Source of the DNA: Bog-950 sp044228435
GTDB lineage: Bacteria > Bacteroidota > Bacteroidia > Chitinophagales > LD1
Assembly (NCBI GenBank): GCA_044228435.1
Contig: JBGAUW010000023.1
Coordinates: 1 to 64,000 of the forward strand
Length of the DNA: 64,000 nucleotides
Direction: 5' to 3'
This document shows positions 1 through 9,504 of this stretch, one piece after another. The notes below the pieces were generated by a model. It was not told the DNA's origin and searched no databases. It saw only the letters and a list, made by a program, of their open reading frames with translations. Within the stretch, counting starts at the first letter, position 1, and each line of letters starts with the position of its first letter. The position numbers were made by a program, and so were the translations under genes.

Positions 1-119
1 GTTACAAGAGGTTGTACATAAGGGCAAAAGGATTTATAAAGCGTAAGCTGAATGTTAAATTAAGTGGAAATATAGTCCCCACTTGAGGGTTAAGCTTGCT
101 GGTGCCAATGCATTATTTT

Positions 120-347
120 CTAATACTTCAGTTCGAATTCAGCAGGTTGGCCCGCACTTACAACAACTTCATTGGCAAGCATATATTCATTATTAAGGCG
201 CAACCCAAGCGTGCCTGTGTAACCACTGTGGCTGCGGTAAAATATGACCAAAACCCTGAATGTATTGCATACTTCCATAGGCACGTTTACCACCCATGCT
301 AATTTCAGTTCCTCTATGGCTAATATGGGCAGTACGCTTACCTTTTT
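120..347 (-). pseudogene. possible remnant or 3' part of a secreted beta-sandwich protein
   Basis: The first 469 bases hold no convincing complete gene. On the minus strand there is an open frame of 75 codons bounded upstream by an in-frame stop and ending at a TAG at 120-122. Its translation reads like a real beta-strand domain end (a WVVNVP stretch, then GYTGTLGLRLNNEYML and NEVVVSAGQPAEFELKY). The only ATG in frame gives 52 residues, and there is no signal peptide or good start at the front. It could be the tail of a gene broken by a frameshift or deletion, or chance. The frame on the opposite strand (96-302) looks less protein-like. Nothing else is visible in 1-469. Confidence 0.25.
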
Positions 348-469
348 TTACGCAGCCCTGTTGTTTGTGAAATATATAAGCGACTTAAACGCAAAAAACC
401 AGCTATGGGGTAGTTGGTAATTATAACTGTAAAGAGCCAGGGAATAGTTTATTTAAGACTCGAATAAAA

Positions 470-1891
470 TTATCGTTTTAGGCTAAAGGCTACCGGCTTA
501 CCGGTGCGTATAGCAAAGCCATCTATAAACAAAACAGGTTCAGCAAAAAGTTCAACAATGGTAGGCACGTAACCATTTTTAGTTTGCATCTCTTCAGGTA
601 TATCCATTGCACTTACCGGTATACTAACGTTCCAATCTCTTAATAAAGGATTACTTGCTGACAGGGTAAATGTATCTGTGCTAACTGCCGCATTATTATT
701 CATTAATGCATATTTACTATCTAAGCTAAACACAGGGCCGGCTTTGCTGCCCAGTCTGTTGCGAAAAAACTGGACTACCACCTGAACATTTTTAACAGAC
801 ATGGGTGGCACTAACAAAGTGCCTTTTAGCTGCAATTGTATTTCACGTTTTGAAGAATCGGTAGGGGGCCGCATCGCTGCAACAACCGAGTCAATCCGAA
901 AATTGAGCCCGTTCACATTTTTATCCGCATTGCTAAGCACGTTGCCAATCTGCCCTAAAATTTTACTTGTATTAGTATCAGCTGGTAAAGAACCGGGTCC
1001 TTCAACGGGATCTCTTAAATCGGGTTTGTAGCCTGCCGGCATAATAATGCATGCCTCTTTCATTACTTGCGGGGCCAGGTTATAGCTTATCCATCCAAAT
1101 CCTTCGTTGCCCCAATCTTCACCCCACGAGTTCATAAACTTAAAAGCCTTTAACGAATCATCATAGCCCACCAGCAATATTGCATGGCCCATGCCTTCAG
1201 TAACATCCTTTATAGTGCTCCACAGGTAAATACTTTCCTTAGTATTATAGCCATAGTTATAATACTTTTTATCGAAAACCGTTCCGGTTACAACAGGTAT
1301 CCCCGCCGCCAAATGCGCCTTTAAATTGCTCAGAAAAAAATGCGGGTCTATACGCCTGTAGGTTACTATTCTATATTTTTTGGCCTCTTCTAATTGTTCG
1401 GCAGTGGGTTGTTTATGCCAGTTATACTTTTGGTAAGGCATACTTTCATAACTGCACGCGCCCGTATCGGCCAGTAGTTTAAGGGCGCTTAATATTCTGG
1501 CGCCTTTATTTTGCCCGTTGTTTATTAAGTTATAAATAAATGCCGGCGATATTATGCCCGAGTAATCGAGCGTTTTTTTATCGGTAACAAACTTCGTATT
1601 GGTTTCCTTGCCCACATAGTAGCTTCGGCATCCGTAGCCCAGTGCCCAGGCCACACAAGAGTTTTGAGGAATCTGGCTTCCCACCGGTGGCATGTAACCC
1701 GAAAAATCTACGCTCGCAGGCAACGGACCAATACTTGGAGGTGGAACGGCAATACCTACCTTACTATACTCATCCGGGTCTGGCGGTAAAAGGCCGGTTC
1801 TTCTTTTAGTGCCGCATTTGCTGGTACCACATTGCGCTAATGTTGCTGCTAATGCAAATACCAATAAAAAACACAACCACCTGCTTTTCAT
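470..1891 (-). CDS. papain-family (C1) cysteine protease, exported, probable lipoprotein
   Basis: The protein has 473 residues. An N-terminal hydrophobic signal ends in LAQC at Cys21, a somewhat atypical lipobox, so a lipid anchor is likely but not certain. The catalytic domain spans about residues 55-285. Gln73 is the likely oxyanion residue and Cys79 the nucleophile (QNSCVAWA). His236 (GMGHAILLVGY) and Asn254 (NSWGEDWG) complete a papain-like triad. The C-terminal about 180 residues look like a beta-rich accessory region and are not recognised. It lies one base downstream of the adenylate cyclase gene on the same strand, so the two are almost certainly co-transcribed. Substrate is unknown; a periplasmic or surface location is inferred from the signal. 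The triad makes the fold call strong. Confidence 0.85.
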   Translation of the reverse strand: MKSRWLCFLLVFALAATLAQCGTSKCGTKRRTGLLPPDPDEYSKVGIAVPPPSIGPLPASVDFSGYMPPVGSQIPQNSCVAWALGYGCRSYYVGKETNTKFVTDKKTLDYSGIISPAFIYNLINNGQNKGARILSALKLLADTGACSYESMPYQKYNWHKQPTAEQLEEAKKYRIVTYRRIDPHFFLSNLKAHLAAGIPVVTGTVFDKKYYNYGYNTKESIYLWSTIKDVTEGMGHAILLVGYDDSLKAFKFMNSWGEDWGNEGFGWISYNLAPQVMKEACIIMPAGYKPDLRDPVEGPGSLPADTNTSKILGQIGNVLSNADKNVNGLNFRIDSVVAAMRPPTDSSKREIQLQLKGTLLVPPMSVKNVQVVVQFFRNRLGSKAGPVFSLDSKYALMNNNAAVSTDTFTLSASNPLLRDWNVSIPVSAMDIPEEMQTKNGYVPTIVELFAEPVLFIDGFAIRTGKPVAFSLKR

Positions 1892-1892
1892 T

Positions 1893-3641
1893 TCAATCTT
1901 GTTCGGTTAAAAAATACATATCTATTTCACCTTTGTTCTTGGCATTTATTTTACCCCGGTGCAGGCATTTAAACTTATCCCCCAGCAGCGCATACGTATT
2001 GCCCGAAATATTTATTTTTCCCACCTCGCCGCTTTGTTCCATTCGTGCTGCAGTGTTTACTGTATCGCCCCAAATATCGTAAGCAAATTTAGCCGAGCCT
2101 ACTATACCCGCAACCACCGGTCCGGAGTTGACGCCTATACGCACATCAAAGGCAGTTTTTCCCTCCTTATGTTTCTTCTGCTTTAGTAGTTCAATAAAAC
2201 TTAAAATATCTAAAGCGGCGTATGCTACTTTAACCGCGTGTTCCGAATCTTTTACCGGCAGACCTGCGGCACACATATAGCAATCGCCAATCGTTTTAAT
2301 TTTTTCGATGTTATAGCGCAAAATAATTTCATCAAACCCACGGAACAACTCATCCAACTCACCAACCAGCTGATCCGGCAAAAGGCGCTCACTGATGATG
2401 GTAAAGTTTTTTATATCAATAAACATTACCGAAACCGAATCGAAGTATTTGGCTTTAGCAGTGCCGGTTTCTTTCAGTTCGTCGGCAACTTCTTCCGGCA
2501 AAATATTAAGCAACAGCTTATCTGAACGGTTCTTTTCTACCTGCACCCTGTCTAACGCTTGTTTTAGTTCCACATTCTCCAGGTGGTTAATCTTAGCCTC
2601 GCGTTCCTTTTTATCCAGGTCGTACTTTAAGTGAAGCTCCCCCAGTTGCTTAAGGTTTTGGGCGTTTAGTAACTCATCTTTTATATGGGTGTATTGCTTA
2701 TACTCTTCTAAGGCATTTTTAAAATCATTAGTGCTGGCATAGTAGTCTGATAAAATATGGGTGGCATCTTTTAAGTAAACGGGCAATTCATTGGTTTTTG
2801 CCACTTCTATGGCTTCCTTAATAAATGCCAGGGCTTCCTGTGCACGGCCCATTTTAATTTTGGCCTCGCCTATATTCATCAGTGCATTACTTATCCCCGA
2901 CAAGCTACCGGTTTCGCGGGCAAGGTTAAGGCAGGATGTATACTTTGCTATAGCATCTTCAAATTTACCCAAGCCATACAAAACAGTGCCCTGACTGTTT
3001 AGCGCACTTATAGCGCTTTGCCTGTCGCCTATTTCTATCAATTCTTCATCCAGGCCATTCAGGTATTGTAATGCCTGCTCATAATTTAAAAGCTTGGTAC
3101 AGAGTACGCCCAGGTTAAGATGATTAACGTTTATAAGTCTCCGGTCGTTAAGTTCCACGGCCAGTTTAAGCGAGCGCTCATACATATTCAGTTCTTGCTC
3201 CGCATTACCAAGCCGCTGATAAATGCTGCCAATATTAATAAGGGTGGTAGCTATACCCCGTTTGTCGTTTAACTCCTCTTTTAACCGCAGCGAATGAAAG
3301 CAACTTTCCAGCGCCCCTGCAAAATCGCCTAACTCGGTAAGTATAATACCCAGACCATTTAGCGAAATAGAAACTTTAGCATTATCCTTTAATTCCTCGC
3401 GCAATGCAATGGCGCGTTTCATCTGCTCTACAGCAGCCACGTGTTGGCCGTGGCTAAATAAAATTTGCGCTTTTAAATGCCTTGCCTCAGCTTCCATAGC
3501 CACATTACGTTCCAGCTCAGCCAAATCAATAGCCTGGCTGCAGGCACTATTAGCAACTGTAAAGTTGGCGGCCATATTGGCGCGGGCTGTACTCAGTTTT
3601 TCTTGTATAGCAGTAGTATTACTCACGCCTGTAATAGTCAA
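1893..3641 (-). CDS. TPR-repeat class III adenylate cyclase
   Basis: The protein has 582 residues and no signal peptide or clear membrane segment. Residues about 30-340 are tandem tetratricopeptide repeats, followed by a charged helical linker (about 340-375) of the kind that precedes dimeric cyclase domains. The class III cyclase domain occupies about 395-582. Asp409 (FIDIKNF) and Asp453 (KTIGDCYM) are the metal ligands. Lys449 and Asp522 (YDIWGDTVN) match the residues that select adenine, and Asn529 and Arg533 match the transition-state residues, so cAMP rather than cGMP is the predicted product. It is the first gene of an operon with the C1 protease. TPR-cyclase fusions are common in Bacteroidota; the signal sensed by the TPR array is unknown. 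Confidence 0.88.
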   Translation of the reverse strand: MTITGVSNTTAIQEKLSTARANMAANFTVANSACSQAIDLAELERNVAMEAEARHLKAQILFSHGQHVAAVEQMKRAIALREELKDNAKVSISLNGLGIILTELGDFAGALESCFHSLRLKEELNDKRGIATTLINIGSIYQRLGNAEQELNMYERSLKLAVELNDRRLINVNHLNLGVLCTKLLNYEQALQYLNGLDEELIEIGDRQSAISALNSQGTVLYGLGKFEDAIAKYTSCLNLARETGSLSGISNALMNIGEAKIKMGRAQEALAFIKEAIEVAKTNELPVYLKDATHILSDYYASTNDFKNALEEYKQYTHIKDELLNAQNLKQLGELHLKYDLDKKEREAKINHLENVELKQALDRVQVEKNRSDKLLLNILPEEVADELKETGTAKAKYFDSVSVMFIDIKNFTIISERLLPDQLVGELDELFRGFDEIILRYNIEKIKTIGDCYMCAAGLPVKDSEHAVKVAYAALDILSFIELLKQKKHKEGKTAFDVRIGVNSGPVVAGIVGSAKFAYDIWGDTVNTAARMEQSGEVGKINISGNTYALLGDKFKCLHRGKINAKNKGEIDMYFLTEQD

Positions 3642-3702
3642 TTAAATATTTTGTTAATATACTATTTAATTAATAGATTTGTTAAAATCAAACCCACCAC
3701 CC

Positions 3703-4077
3703 ATGAAAAAAATCATTCTACTTGTAATGCCATTTTTACTGTTTGTGGCCAGCTGCGATGATACGCGCATAATTAAGAAAGATGATACAACAGCAAAAAA
3801 AGATAATGACGGCCACGGAACAGGGCACTTACCTGCTCAGATTTGGGAAGAGGTTAAAGAAACACCTATAAACGGTGTAAAGGTGGAAGCGCAACTGAAT
3901 GGAGTAACTAAAGATGTTGCTACCACCAACGACCAGGGGATGTATTCTTACACTAAACTAACAGCAGGCACTACATACTCTTATAAGGCATCTAAAACGG
4001 GATATGTAACTCAGCAAATAAGTGCCCTTTACGATGGCACACCCTCTTTACCGGGTTTTGCATTAAAACTAAAATAG
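3703..4077 (+). CDS. lipoprotein with carboxypeptidase-regulatory-like domain
   Basis: The start is placed at the ATG at 3703, because the longer frame would begin with TTG at 3679 and add eight residues before an obvious signal peptide. The protein has 124 residues. The signal MKKIILLVMPFLLFVASC ends in a good lipobox (VASC). A charged linker follows, then a single beta-sandwich: NGVKVEAQLNG, then a TTNDQGMYSYTKL stretch and YSYKASKTGYV. These are the hallmarks of a carboxypeptidase-D regulatory-like or transthyretin-like fold. It is probably an outer-membrane or periplasmic lipoprotein of unknown role. It stands alone on the plus strand and is followed by a strong terminator hairpin. Confidence 0.72.
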   Translation: MKKIILLVMPFLLFVASCDDTRIIKKDDTTAKKDNDGHGTGHLPAQIWEEVKETPINGVKVEAQLNGVTKDVATTNDQGMYSYTKLTAGTTYSYKASKTGYVTQQISALYDGTPSLPGFALKLK

Positions 4078-4095
4078 CTTTAGGCATATAACTAT

Positions 4096-4129
4096 GCAAC
4101 AAAAGCGGGCACATGCCCGCTTTTGTTGC
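4096..4129. terminator. factor-independent terminator hairpin
   Basis: A perfect 15-bp stem with loop ACAT; the outer part is A-rich on the left and T-rich on the right. It sits 18 bases after the lipoprotein stop codon and can act in the plus direction. Confidence 0.85.
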
Positions 4130-4198
4130 TTTATCTCACATACTAATAAGCTATTAAGTGCTACTTTGTGTTTAAAATAAAAATGGTTTGTTACGAAA

Positions 4199-4921
4199 AT
4201 GAAAACTGTAATTGCTTTAATAGCTACCATAATTATAGCATATAACAACGCTGCCAGCCAACCGTATAGCAAGGGGCTGCTTGTATATTCTAATCCTCTT
4301 CAATCAGATGCTGATACAGCAGGCTGGGTGATGGAAGGTGCCGGTCATGTTGCGTTTAAAGATGGCTGGATGCAAATGCAATCGGTAAAAGAAAAAGGAC
4401 ATCATGTATTTTGGTGCCCCAAAAATTTGCCCGGCAACTTTATTGCGGAATGGGAAGTGCAAAACCTGCACACAGATGCGGGTTTATGTATTGTTTTTTT
4501 TGCCGCTAAAGGTTTGAATGGCGAAGATGTTTTTGCACCGGCCCTGCCTAAAAGAGATGGAAGCTTTAAAGGCTACATTAAAGGGGCTATTAATAACTAC
4601 CACATATCGTATTATGCCAATGGTAAAGATGACCCCGGTCGAGAAGTAGCTAATCTGCGTAAAAATAAAGGGTTCTATAAAGTGCAGTCGGAGCAACCGG
4701 GCATACCCATTAACTCTACGGCCGTGCATAAAATACGACTGGTTAAAATGGGCGGCTTAATACAGATGTTTGTTGATGAGCGAAAAATTATCGACTGGAC
4801 GGATGATGGCAAAACACACGGCCAGATTTTAGGCGATGGCAAATTAGGTTTAAGACAAATGAAGTGGACCCACTTTGCTTACCGCAACTTAAAAGTGTGG
4901 GAATGCCTGCCGGTTAAATAG
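4199..4921 (+). CDS. exported DUF1961-family protein (concanavalin-like fold)
   Basis: The protein has 240 residues, with a signal peptide (MKTVIALIATIIIAYNNAASQ). The body reads GLLVYSNPLQ, then FKDGWMQMQS, HHVFWCPKNLPGNF, EWEVQNL and NYHISYYAN, and ends with DWTDDGKTHG and GKLGLRQMKWTHFAYRNLKV. This pattern is what I know as DUF1961, a jelly-roll domain often found near polysaccharide-degrading enzymes. No catalytic residues can be named. The ATG at 4199 is about 20 bases downstream of a TACTTTGT element that resembles the Bacteroidota -7 box. The neighbouring genes give no functional hint. Confidence 0.72.
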   Translation: MKTVIALIATIIIAYNNAASQPYSKGLLVYSNPLQSDADTAGWVMEGAGHVAFKDGWMQMQSVKEKGHHVFWCPKNLPGNFIAEWEVQNLHTDAGLCIVFFAAKGLNGEDVFAPALPKRDGSFKGYIKGAINNYHISYYANGKDDPGREVANLRKNKGFYKVQSEQPGIPINSTAVHKIRLVKMGGLIQMFVDERKIIDWTDDGKTHGQILGDGKLGLRQMKWTHFAYRNLKVWECLPVK

Positions 4922-4936
4922 GCCCGCTATTAATAC

Positions 4937-5392
4937 CTACTGCACCACACGCCGGTTTATAAAAATGTAAAGCTGCTCTACCATCCAGGTAAAAAACAAC
5001 CAGGCGGGAAAATACTCCAGCTGAATAAGGCCCATAATATGCCAGCCCGTTTTATACTCCCAGGGGCAGGCGCCGGTGATAAGCTTTAATATATAGCCTG
5101 ATGTAAATTCAATACCATAAACAAGCAGTACATAAAAAGGTAAACGGAACCAAATTTTCCAGTGCGCCACCTTATCATGTAATATCAGCCCCAGTATGGG
5201 TATCAGGCCATATACAAATGCCATCCACACGTACGATTGACCCGTCATAGATGCTACCGTTCTTCCGTAAAAAGGGTCGTTGGTTATAAGGGCGGTAAAG
5301 GCCGTAAAAAACACTTCGGTAGTAATGCCCAGGCAAACAAAAAACACAATCATAAAAAAGGTATGGCCGCGGCGATGTTTACTAAAGGGCAT
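4937..5392 (-). CDS. small four-helix membrane protein, PF06541-like
   Basis: The protein has 151 residues and is mostly hydrophobic, with about four membrane helices. The second half contains FTSGYILKLITGACPWEY, then a GWHIMGLIQLEYFPAWLFF stretch. An E-x-x-x-G, a W-(D/E)-Y and a late W in this order resemble the family labelled putative ABC transporter permease type IV (PF06541), whose function is not established. It lies about 50 bases downstream of the GNAT gene on the same strand, so co-transcription is possible. No ATPase partner is nearby, so a transporter role should not be assumed. Confidence 0.6.
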   Translation of the reverse strand: MPFSKHRRGHTFFMIVFFVCLGITTEVFFTAFTALITNDPFYGRTVASMTGQSYVWMAFVYGLIPILGLILHDKVAHWKIWFRLPFYVLLVYGIEFTSGYILKLITGACPWEYKTGWHIMGLIQLEYFPAWLFFTWMVEQLYIFINRRVVQ

Positions 5393-5439
5393 ATAGGTTG
5401 GTTTGCGGGTGTAAAGTAATAATAAGTATTAGCAGCTAA

Positions 5440-5904
5440 TCAGTTTAATCCCTTCTCCATCTTGATATCGGCGCGTTCATAATGTCCGGGTTCTAATGGC
5501 ACCTCTTTAAAGCCATACTTTTTGTAAAGATGAATAGCAGCACTCAACTTTGTATTAGAGTATAGTATTAACTTGCTTATTTGCTTTTGCTTTGAAACAG
5601 TGAGGCAGTGCTCCAGTAGTTTAGTCCCTATTTGTTGACCTCTGACTTTTTCGGTAACCGCCATTTTACCCAATTCAAAAACAGAATCAGATACTTTTAG
5701 TAAAGAGGCAGTGCCTACAATTTCGCCCTTCCACTTTGCATAAAATATAAAACCGCCTTTATCAATAATTTCCTGCTTAGGGTTGCTCAGCGATATCACA
5801 TCGCCTTCTTCTACCCTAAAATACTTTTGCAGCCATTCATAGTTCAAATTCTTAATCGCTTCCCTATTACCTTCTGTATAATCTACTATCTCTATGGCTT
5901 CCAT
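5440..5904 (-). CDS. GNAT-family N-acetyltransferase
   Basis: The protein has 154 residues. The acetyl-CoA binding motif A is visible as MAVTEKVRGQQIGTKLLEH, and motif B as NTKLSAAIHLYKKYGFKEV. It is preceded by a strand-rich half containing GGFIFYAKWKGEIVGTASL. This is the full length for a single-domain GNAT enzyme. The acceptor substrate cannot be told from sequence. It reads in the same direction as secA but is separated from it by a terminator hairpin, so it is probably transcribed on its own or by read-through. Confidence 0.85.
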   Translation of the reverse strand: MEAIEIVDYTEGNREAIKNLNYEWLQKYFRVEEGDVISLSNPKQEIIDKGGFIFYAKWKGEIVGTASLLKVSDSVFELGKMAVTEKVRGQQIGTKLLEHCLTVSKQKQISKLILYSNTKLSAAIHLYKKYGFKEVPLEPGHYERADIKMEKGLN

Positions 5905-5928
5905 AACTCAATGGCTTTGTTGCATAAA

Positions 5929-5951
5929 AAAAGCGGGCTTAGCCCGCTTTT
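5929..5951. terminator. terminator downstream of secA
   Basis: A 10-bp stem (AAAAGCGGGC paired with GCCCGCTTTT) with loop TTA. In the minus direction it is followed by a run of T, seven bases after the secA stop codon. Confidence 0.85.
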
Positions 5952-5957
5952 AGTTTT

Positions 5958-8900
5958 TTACAGTGCGTCTTTACCGTGGCAGTTTTTAAACTTCTTACCG
6001 CTACCGCAAGGGCAAGGGTCGTTGCGGCCAATTTTATCGCCTACGCGTATCGGCTCTTGTTTTTCTTTCACCTCTTGTTGCTGTGGTTGATTTTGGGTAG
6101 CATCCACATTAGGCGCATTTTGAACCGTGTTTTCCATTTCGCCGCGGCCTTCTTGTATCTTTTTGGCAAAGGCTTTTTGTTTCTCCAGTTCTACATTACG
6201 CACCGGTGCCTGCTCCTGCGGTATAAAGCCTTTAAATAAGAAGGAAGCTATATCGCGGTTTACTTCGCTTACCATAGCGCTAAACAAGTTAAAGGCCTCT
6301 TTTTTGTAAATTACAATTGGGTCTTTTTGTTCGTACGATGCCAGTTGCACCTCCTGCTTCAAATCGTCTACAGCGCGTAAGTGATGTTTCCAGGCCTCAT
6401 CAATCAGCCAAAGCGTAATGGCCTTTTCAAAATAAGTATTCAAATCTTTACCACCGCTATTCAACGCTTTCGTAAGGTCTATGAAAATATACAGGCCCTT
6501 TTTACCATCTGTATACGGCACCTGCACAAATTTCAATTCTTCGCCTCTCTCTTCGCGCAATCTCTGTAGGCCCGGTAGCATACCTGCGGTAATAGCATCT
6601 ATTTTGCGCTTGTAAAGTTCTTTTGCTTCGCCAAACAGCTTTTCGGTAAGTGTTTGAACATTTTCTTTACCCAGCTCTTCCTGCGTAATGGCAGTATCTA
6701 AACTAAAGTAACGTATCACTTCAAGCTTAAAGGCATCGTAGTCGCCGTTATCGCGGGCTGTAGCTACCAACTCCTCACATAAATCGTAGAAGCTGTTATT
6801 AATATCCAACGATAGCTGCTCGCCGAACAAAGCGTGCTTACGCTTGGCATAAATTACCTCGCGCTGGCGGTTCATTACATCATCATACTCCAGCAAGCGC
6901 TTGCGTATACCAAAGTTATTTTCTTCTACCTTCTTCTGTGCTCGCTCTATCGATTTCGAAATCATAGAGTGCTGTATCACCTCACCCTCTTCGTAACCCA
7001 TGCGGTCCATCACCTTCACAATTCTATCCGAACCGAATAAACGCATCAACTCGTCTTCCATAGATACGAAGAACTGCGAAGTACCCGGGTCGCCCTGGCG
7101 GCCTGCACGTCCGCGCAACTGGCGGTCAACACGGCGGCTATCGTGGCGCTCGCTGCCTATAATGGCCAAACCACCGGCACGTTTCACATCTTCTTTAATC
7201 TTAATATCCGTACCACGGCCTGCCATGTTGGTAGCAATGGTTACGGTGCCTGCATTACCTGCTTCGGCTACTATCTCTGCCTCGCGCTGGTGTTGCTTTG
7301 CGTTCAATACGTTGTGCTTAATTTTACGCATGGTAAGCATGCGCGATAGTAATTCCGAAATTTCTACCGAGGTAGTACCCACCAACACCGGTCGGCCTGC
7401 TTCGGTCAACTTCGAAATCTCATCTATAATGGCATTAAATTTTTCTTTACGGGTTTTATAAACCAGGTCATCCTTATCATCGCGCGTTATAGGGCGGTTG
7501 GTAGGGATAGAAGAAACCTCCAGTTTGTAAATATCCCAAAGTTCCTGCGCTTCGGTCTCTGCAGTACCCGTCATACCACAAAGTTTGTGGAACATGCGGA
7601 AGTAGTTTTGCAGCGTAATAGTAGCCAACGTTTGCGAAGCCGATTCTACCTTTACGTTTTCTTTAGCTTCAATAGCCTGGTGTAAGCCATCGCTATAGCG
7701 GCGACCCTCAAGGATACGGCCGGTGTTTTCATCTACTATCTTCACCTTGCCATCCATTACCACATAGTCTACATCCTTCTCAAAAAGCGTGTAGGCTTTT
7801 AGCAACTGCTGTACCGAGTGTATACGCTCGCTCTTTTCGCTGTAATCTGCAATCAATGCATCTTTGCGCTTAATCTTTTCATCTGGTGTAAGCCCCTGCG
7901 ATTCTATTTCGGCAATTACACTACCCATATCAGGTATTACGAAAAAGTTAGCGTCTTCGCCCGAACCGGTAATCAGTTCAATGCCCTTATCGGTTAACTC
8001 TACACTGTTGTTCTTCTCATCTATATGGAAATACAACTCCTTATCTACTATAGGCATATGTTTTTGCTGCTCGCCCAAATAGTAATTCTCGGTAGATTGC
8101 ATCAGCTGCTTCATACCCGGTTCGCTCAAAAACTTAATAAGCGCCGAGTTGTTTGGCAAACCACGGTGGGCGCGGAAAAGTGCCAAACCACCCTCGCCTT
8201 CCTTCTCGCCTGTTTTACCTTCTTTAATCAAGCGCTTGGCATCGGTTAAAAACTGGTTGGTAATGCGCTTTTGCACATCAAACAACTTTTGGATGCGCGG
8301 CTTCAATTCCTGAAACTGCCTTTCATCATCCGAATCTACCTGCCCCGAAATAATTAATGGAGTACGGGCATCGTCAATCAAAACTGAATCCACCTCATCT
8401 ACCATGGCAAAGTGGTGCTTGCGCTGCACCATTTCGTTAGGGCTGTTAACCATGTTATCGCGCAGGTAATCAAAGCCAAACTCGTTATTGGTTCCGTAAG
8501 TAATATCGGCCAAATATGCATTGCGGCGCTGCTCGCTGTGCGGCTGGTATTTATCAATACAATCCACACGCAGGCCTAAAAACTGGAACAGAGGGCCGTT
8601 CCACTCGCTATCGCGTCGGGCCAGGTAATCGTTTACCGTTACTATATGCACACCTTCACCTGCAAGTGCATTGGTATATGCCGGCAATGTGGCCACTAAG
8701 GTTTTACCTTCACCGGTGCTCATTTCGGCAATTTTGCCCTGGTGCAACACCATACCGCCTATCAACTGCACATCGTAGTGTACCATCTCCCATTTAACCT
8801 CGCTGCCGGCAGCTAACCAAGTGCTGTTGTAGCGCACTTTATCGCCATCAATTACAATGTTCTGAAACTTTACAGCCAGTTCGCGGTCTAAATCGGTTGC

Positions 8901-9296
8901 TGTTGCTTCTAAATATTCGTTATTGGTATAGCGGTAAGCGGTTTCTTTTACCACAGCAAAAGCTTCGGGTAAAAGCTCCTTCAATATCTCTTCAATCTGC
9001 TTATCGCGGTCTTTGCGCAGCTGCTCTACTCTTTTGTAGTGATCATCTTTAGCCTGCAAATCTTCTTCCGTTTCAGCCTGATCTTTAAGGCCGGCTATTT
9101 CGGTATCTATATCCGAAAGGTATTCGGCTATACGCTTACGGAACTCTAGTGTTTTACCACGCAGTTCGTCGTTGCTTAAGCTTTTCAGTTTTTCGTATTC
9201 GGCATTTATTTGTGCAACCACCGGCTGCATTTCTTTGTATTCGCGGTCGCTTTTGCTGCCGAAAATTGATTTTACTATGTTATCGAAAAAGCCCAT
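5958..9296 (-). CDS. secA: preprotein translocase ATPase SecA
   Basis: The protein has 1112 residues, longer than the roughly 900 of E. coli SecA because of internal insertions usual in Bacteroidota. It is the motor that pushes unfolded preproteins through SecYEG, and here it would supply all the T9SS cargo with their first export step. The Walker A motif is at about residues 192-199 (STGEGKTL) and the DEVD box at 300-303. The helicase motif VI region (QLRGRAGRQGDPG) and the two-helix finger and scaffold regions follow. The C-terminus ends in a SEC-C zinc motif (CPCGSGKKFKNCHG). A coiled insertion near residues 60-105 (DTEIAGLKDQAETEEDLQ) is typical of the phylum. It is divergent from purD. 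Confidence 0.98.
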   Translation of the reverse strand: MGFFDNIVKSIFGSKSDREYKEMQPVVAQINAEYEKLKSLSNDELRGKTLEFRKRIAEYLSDIDTEIAGLKDQAETEEDLQAKDDHYKRVEQLRKDRDKQIEEILKELLPEAFAVVKETAYRYTNNEYLEATATDLDRELAVKFQNIVIDGDKVRYNSTWLAAGSEVKWEMVHYDVQLIGGMVLHQGKIAEMSTGEGKTLVATLPAYTNALAGEGVHIVTVNDYLARRDSEWNGPLFQFLGLRVDCIDKYQPHSEQRRNAYLADITYGTNNEFGFDYLRDNMVNSPNEMVQRKHHFAMVDEVDSVLIDDARTPLIISGQVDSDDERQFQELKPRIQKLFDVQKRITNQFLTDAKRLIKEGKTGEKEGEGGLALFRAHRGLPNNSALIKFLSEPGMKQLMQSTENYYLGEQQKHMPIVDKELYFHIDEKNNSVELTDKGIELITGSGEDANFFVIPDMGSVIAEIESQGLTPDEKIKRKDALIADYSEKSERIHSVQQLLKAYTLFEKDVDYVVMDGKVKIVDENTGRILEGRRYSDGLHQAIEAKENVKVESASQTLATITLQNYFRMFHKLCGMTGTAETEAQELWDIYKLEVSSIPTNRPITRDDKDDLVYKTRKEKFNAIIDEISKLTEAGRPVLVGTTSVEISELLSRMLTMRKIKHNVLNAKQHQREAEIVAEAGNAGTVTIATNMAGRGTDIKIKEDVKRAGGLAIIGSERHDSRRVDRQLRGRAGRQGDPGTSQFFVSMEDELMRLFGSDRIVKVMDRMGYEEGEVIQHSMISKSIERAQKKVEENNFGIRKRLLEYDDVMNRQREVIYAKRKHALFGEQLSLDINNSFYDLCEELVATARDNGDYDAFKLEVIRYFSLDTAITQEELGKENVQTLTEKLFGEAKELYKRKIDAITAGMLPGLQRLREERGEELKFVQVPYTDGKKGLYIFIDLTKALNSGGKDLNTYFEKAITLWLIDEAWKHHLRAVDDLKQEVQLASYEQKDPIVIYKKEAFNLFSAMVSEVNRDIASFLFKGFIPQEQAPVRNVELEKQKAFAKKIQEGRGEMENTVQNAPNVDATQNQPQQQEVKEKQEPIRVGDKIGRNDPCPCGSGKKFKNCHGKDAL

Positions 9297-9340
9297 GGCA
9301 AACGTTAATTGTTAAATGTTATTAGTTAATCGTATTAAAT

Positions 9341-9361
9341 ACCCCTTTATTGTAAAGGGGT
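9341..9361. other. inverted repeat between secA and purD
   Basis: A perfect 9-bp stem (ACCCCTTTA with TAAAGGGGT) and loop TTG lie in the 208-base divergent promoter region, 45 bases from the secA start and about 140 from purD. It could be an operator or a leader hairpin of secA; there is no T-run on the secA strand to suggest a terminator. Confidence 0.4.
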
Positions 9362-9504
9362 GCTAATCTAAAAGTTTTATGGAAGGCATGGAATTCAATA
9401 ATCGGGCAAACTACATTTTATAGAATTATTGGCAGGCTGTGGAGAATATTGGCTGATTTACTTTGTTTCATTTCTACTTTCGCGCGACAAAACTGCTGAT
9501 TTAC

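Noticed and set aside
96..302. 68-residue plus-strand ORF
   Set aside because: Low-complexity basic peptide antisense to a more protein-like minus-strand frame; no start signal.
7000..7461. 153-residue plus-strand ORF
   Set aside because: It lies wholly antisense to the conserved helicase part of secA.
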